Shown here: one piece after another, positions 6,487 to 9,006 of the stretch | Layout of the letters: every line of letters begins with the position of its first letter | Numbering within the stretch: position 1 is the first letter of the stretch | Translations under genes and position numbers: made by a program | The notes under the pieces: generated by a model | Told to the model about the DNA's origin: nothing | What the model saw: only the letters and a program-made list of their open reading frames with translations | Database searches by the model: none | Assembly (NCBI GenBank): GCA_030629485.1 | Contig: DAOVOW010000057.1 | Span: 1-9,006, forward strand | Reading direction: 5' to 3' | Length of the DNA stretch: 9,006 nt | Origin: a bacterium | Lineage (GTDB): Bacteria; Zixibacteria; MSB-5A5; GN15; FEB-12

Positions 6487-7147
6487 CAGCGACTCCCGCG
6501 ATCGACTTTTGTACGCGTGTCTGGCGTTTTCCGGTCAGATTACGGCCTCGGTAACACATGAGTTGAACAATGTGCTGGGGACGATCGACCAGGTAGCCGG
6601 GTTGCTTGAGGATCTCGCCGCGACGCCGGCGTCGGAGGTCACAGTGGCAGTGGAGAGACTGAGTACGCTCACAGATCGACTCAACAGGCAGACGGAACGA
6701 GGCGTCACGCTGACCAAACGCCTGAACACCTTTGCTCACATGGGAGATCACATCACTGTTGAGTGCAACTTGAACGACCTGCTGGAGAACATTGCAGGTC
6801 TTACACAGCGTATAGCCAATATGCAGAGAGTCGAATTGAAGACAACTTTACCCAACCATGATATTACGGTTAGGACCAATCCCCTGTTTCTCTCGCACCT
6901 GCTTTTCCTCTGCACCAAAAAGGCTTTGTCGTTGGCTGACCGGGATGTGGTGCTGGAAATCCGCTTATCGCAATGCGATGAAGAAGCTGAAGTGACCATT
7001 GAGGCGCCTTGTCATGAAACTGCTGCAGACCGGGTGCAGGAAGACGATTTCGAGCTACTGCGTTCTCGATTGCCCGTAGTCATCACGGAGCAATTGAGTG
7101 ATGAAGGCATAAGAATTGGGGTGAAGTTATCGACTGGAGGTCGGTGA
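6467..7147 (+). CDS. Histidine-kinase-like DHp protein lacking ATP-binding motifs
   Basis: Soluble protein of 226 residues from ATG 6467, with no membrane segment or signal peptide. Residues about 17-90 form a HisKA/DHp-type two-helix region with H31 in ASVTHELNNVLGTID, so the phosphorylatable histidine is present. Where a kinase would have its ATPase boxes the sequence is degenerate. The N-box position reads FLSHLLFLCTKKALSL, without the asparagines. The G1 position reads VTIEAPCHETAAD, without DxGxG. No GxGLGL is seen before the end at LSTGGR. The fold is probably kept but ATP hydrolysis is unlikely. Spo0B and ChpT have this make-up and act as phosphotransferases between two receivers; that function here is inference. 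The gene overlaps the preceding receiver by 20 bp, typical of translational coupling. TTG 6458 would be an alternative start. Confidence 0.8.
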   Translation: MNTGNRNSDSRDRLLYACLAFSGQITASVTHELNNVLGTIDQVAGLLEDLAATPASEVTVAVERLSTLTDRLNRQTERGVTLTKRLNTFAHMGDHITVECNLNDLLENIAGLTQRIANMQRVELKTTLPNHDITVRTNPLFLSHLLFLCTKKALSLADRDVVLEIRLSQCDEEAEVTIEAPCHETAADRVQEDDFELLRSRLPVVITEQLSDEGIRIGVKLSTGGR

Positions 7148-7236
7148 TCAAACCAGGCGATGCGAGTTCATGGTAAGAACGATTGTTGACGGGAATCGGA
7201 GTTAGAGCGAACGATTCATGAATTATACTCGGAGGC

Positions 7237-7357
7237 GTCACTGCGAGGAGTTCGCGGCAACCGAACGACATGGCAATCTCATGATAGTGAGATGATTGCG
7301 AAGATGAGATCGTCACGGCCGCCAATGGAAGCCACGCCTGGTCGGCCTCGCGATGAC
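7237..7357. repeat. Palindromic interspersed repeat between relay genes
   Basis: The 121-bp element opens with GTCACTGCGAGG (7237-7248) and closes with CCTCGCGATGAC (7346-7357), which are inverted copies at 10 of 12 positions. Inside, GGCAATCTCA is followed by TGAGATGATTGC, a near-inverted pair with a 3-nt extra GAT. This is the organisation of the GTCATTGCGAGG ... GCAATCTC family of small palindromic repeats scattered through intergenic regions of many bacteria; that comparison is from memory. It carries no gene. It occupies much of the 273-bp gap between the DHp-protein gene and the second receiver, in what is otherwise a tightly packed cassette. The remaining flanks (7148-7236, 7358-7408) show nothing clear. 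Confidence 0.75.
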
Positions 7358-7408
7358 AACAGGACGAACGGTAGTGAACGATACTGGTATTGATGAGTAT
7401 TGCAGCTT

Positions 7409-7413
7409 GGGAG
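7409..7413 (+). promoter_or_regulatory. Ribosome binding site fixing the start of the receiver-SulP frame
   Basis: GGGAG lies 7 nt before ATG 7421 and is the only good Shine-Dalgarno in the preceding 60 bp. The receiver's beta-1 strand begins six residues after this ATG, as expected for this family. Confidence 0.7.
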
Positions 7414-7420
7414 TCATAGT

Positions 7421-9006
7421 ATGGTGGAAAAAACAAGAGTATTGATTGTGGATGATGAGAGGGACTTTGCCGGTGCCCTCGCTGAGCGAATGCAGAATCG
7501 CGGCCTGGAAGTGGATACTGCTTACAGTGGGCCAGAGGCGTTGAAGTTCGTGGCATCCAGAACCTATCACGCCGTTGTGTTGGATCTGGCTATGCCGGGT
7601 ATGGACGGCATCGAGACTTTGCAGCGCATGCTGTCACTTAATGCGGACCTGCAGGTCATTCTCTTAACCGGTCGAGCCACGGTCGACAAAGGCGAACATC
7701 ATTATGAAACGATCCTCAACGTGGTTCGAGAGGCGGCCGTGGACACGCATTGGCCCACAGTAGCTCTGGCCGTCCTGGCATTTACAATTATGATCGTGTC
7801 GCGACGGATAAATCCGCGTATACCAAGTGTATTGATTGCGGTGGTTGCAGCCACCCTTGTTTCCTGGAGCACCGGGTCTGAAAGAACCTCGATAATATCG
7901 ATCGAGCAAATTGAATCGCAGCAGGTCAGGAACACCCTTAAGCTCTTCAACGCCGCAGTTTCCTCGATAGATGAGATCGGCGCCCAACGTGTCGCTCTTC
8001 GAGCCAGACGCGACAGCCTTGCTCACGATGGGGACGGAGTCGATCACACGGTTTTGGATATCGAACACCAGATTGCTCTCCTCAGTATCGATCTTGTCCG
8101 ATACAAAGAGGAAGCCCGGACGTACCGCGCGGACCTCAGGAGATACCATTTTGCACTGACCGGGGATTCACTCAACTCCGGACGTTTCCACCTCTGCACA
8201 GAAGTACCCAGCGGGCTTGAAACTGATGGCCGACACTGGCGGCTCCTGGTAGGAAACGGCCAACTGGATCTCAGTTCTCTGGAGATGTCCGGCGGAGGAG
8301 CTTTGGTCGGAGTTATCCCTCGGGGGCTTCCAACATTGGCGTCTCCCCATCTTGATCTTTCGGCGATACTCAGCCTCCTGCCTATGGCCATGATAATCTC
8401 CCTTCTGGGTTTCATGGAGGCGATCTCCATTGCCAAGGCCATGGCGGCAAAGACCGGCCAGCGACTGGATGCGAACCAGGAATTGGTGGGACAAGGCTTG
8501 GCCAACCTCCTGGGATCCTTCACTCACAGCTACGCTGTATCGGGGTCGTTCTCCCGGTCGGCGGTCAATATCCAGGCGGGTGCCGTGACCGGCCTGTCCA
8601 ATGTGGTCAGCAGCCTAGTGGTTGTTGTCGTGCTGCTGTTCTTCACGCCACTCCTTTATCATCTCCCCCAGTCGGTGCTGGCGGCGATCATCATGATGGC
8701 GGTCGCGGAATTGCTGAACCTGAAATCGTTCGTGCATGCCTGGCGGGCTCAATGGTATGATGGGCTCATCGGCATAACGACGTTCGTATGCACATTGGCG
8801 TTCGCTCCCCACCTGGACAGAGGGATTATCATAGGGGTAGCCCTTTCTGTGCTGCTGTACCTGATACGCAATATGAAGCCGGTCATTGCCATGTTGTCGT
8901 TGCACGTTGACGGTACTTACAGGAACCGCACCTGTTTTGATCTCAAGCAGTGTCCCTACATAGCGGTCATACGATACGCGGGTTCACTGATGTTCTCCAA
9001 CGTAGA
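7421..9006 (+). CDS. In-frame chimera: truncated receiver joined to SulP anion transporter, runs off window
   Basis: One uninterrupted frame of 528 codons to the window edge. Residues 1-91 are a response-regulator receiver with D11-D12 (LIVDDERDF), phosphoacceptor D55 (VVLDLAMPGMDG) and T83 (LLTGRATVDKG). It stops short of the conserved lysine and last helix. From residue 92 (EHHYETI, WPTVALAVLAFTIMIV, PSVLIAVVAATLVSW) the sequence is that of a SulP sulfate/bicarbonate-type transporter joined in mid-protein. The first membrane helices, roughly 170 residues that include SulP's substrate-site helices, are absent. Residues about 152-300 form an extra hydrophilic segment with coiled-coil character between two membrane helices. 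Then come GVIPRGLP, GFMEAISIAKAMA, SGSFSRSAVN, further helices to about 483, and the start of the cytoplasmic STAS domain (CPYIAVIRYAGSLMFSN). In related loci receiver and transporter would be separate genes. I infer a deletion fusion, probably non-functional as a transporter. Confidence 0.85.
   Translation, partial: MVEKTRVLIVDDERDFAGALAERMQNRGLEVDTAYSGPEALKFVASRTYHAVVLDLAMPGMDGIETLQRMLSLNADLQVILLTGRATVDKGEHHYETILNVVREAAVDTHWPTVALAVLAFTIMIVSRRINPRIPSVLIAVVAATLVSWSTGSERTSIISIEQIESQQVRNTLKLFNAAVSSIDEIGAQRVALRARRDSLAHDGDGVDHTVLDIEHQIALLSIDLVRYKEEARTYRADLRRYHFALTGDSLNSGRFHLCTEVPSGLETDGRHWRLLVGNGQLDLSSLEMSGGGALVGVIPRGLPTLASPHLDLSAILSLLPMAMIISLLGFMEAISIAKAMAAKTGQRLDANQELVGQGLANLLGSFTHSYAVSGSFSRSAVNIQAGAVTGLSNVVSSLVVVVVLLFFTPLLYHLPQSVLAAIIMMAVAELLNLKSFVHAWRAQWYDGLIGITTFVCTLAFAPHLDRGIIIGVALSVLLYLIRNMKPVIAMLSLHVDGTYRNRTCFDLKQCPYIAVIRYAGSLMFSNV
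7684..7696 (+). other. Inferred deletion junction between receiver and SulP coding sequence
   Basis: Receiver-type residues end at TVDKG (codons 87-91, to 7693) and SulP-type residues begin at EHHYETI. As I recall, transporters of this subgroup carry a V-[DE]-KAEHHYET string after an early helix. The same DNA, GTCGACAAAG, could therefore have encoded VDK in both parent genes and served as the short homology for deletion. The parent sequences are not in the window, so the exact point is inferred. Confidence 0.55.

Noticed and set aside
7186..7229. TTGACG and TATACT as a promoter for the second receiver
   Set aside because: The two hexamers are 32 bp apart, far beyond workable spacing, and no better -35 sits 16-18 bp before TATACT.
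7083..7556. 157-codon open frame on the minus strand
   Set aside because: It crosses the end of the DHp-protein gene, the palindromic repeat and the start of the receiver. Its residues have no domain character, and the plus-strand genes are clear.
7664..8527. Several minus-strand open frames of 119-161 codons
   Set aside because: They are antisense to the continuous receiver-SulP frame, whose membrane helices and motifs are unmistakable.
1..9006. tRNA, rRNA or CRISPR array
   Set aside because: No T-loop or anticodon-arm pattern, no rRNA-like conserved strings and no regularly spaced direct repeats were seen on either strand.

Overview
The window looks like a bacterial chromosome fragment of moderate GC content with ordinary bacterial codon use. 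The best phylogenetic marker is the C-terminal half of a primary (RpoD/SigA-type) sigma factor at the left edge. Its sequence style, the large membrane glycosyltransferases and the SulP/two-component cassette are compatible with an environmental lineage such as the FCB group (Zixibacteria-like) or a relative. This placement is an impression, not a demonstrated assignment.

Layout, left to right. (1) 1-518: 3' part of rpoD, closed by a strong intrinsic terminator (541-574). (2) 632-2557 (+) and 2620-4260 (-): two convergent genes for GT-C-fold polyprenyl-phosphate-sugar glycosyltransferases of one family. They share a DDA[YG]I motif, SGLEN and an N/HTYY[AV]K loop. (3) 4261-4702: a gene-free stretch, of which 4554-4697 is a chain of four hairpins that may be a dispersed repeat. 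(4) 4703-5016: a 314-bp internally deleted IS3-family element on the minus strand, with clear 26-bp inverted ends and remnants of orfA and orfB. (5) 4991-9006 (+): a signalling and transport cassette. It holds a histidine kinase whose N-terminus is cut off at the IS end, a stand-alone receiver, a second histidine-kinase-like protein with an intact H-box but no recognisable ATP-binding boxes, a 121-bp palindromic repeat, and a second receiver. The reading frame of that second receiver runs without a stop into the middle of a SulP-family anion transporter and off the window edge.

How the genes may work together. The order kinase, single-domain receiver, DHp protein without ATPase, second receiver is formally that of a Spo0-type (KinA-Spo0F-Spo0B-Spo0A) or ChpT-type phosphorelay. 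No DNA-binding output domain is visible, and the next gene is an anion transporter. I infer a membrane-sensor relay that controls or senses SulP-mediated anion transport. In this genome the cassette looks damaged at two places. The first kinase lost most of its sensor at the IS relic. The second receiver and SulP are joined in frame at about 7690, apparently by a deletion that removed the end of the receiver and the first membrane helices of the transporter. The receiver-SulP chimera and the Spo0-like relay are the two most noteworthy observations.
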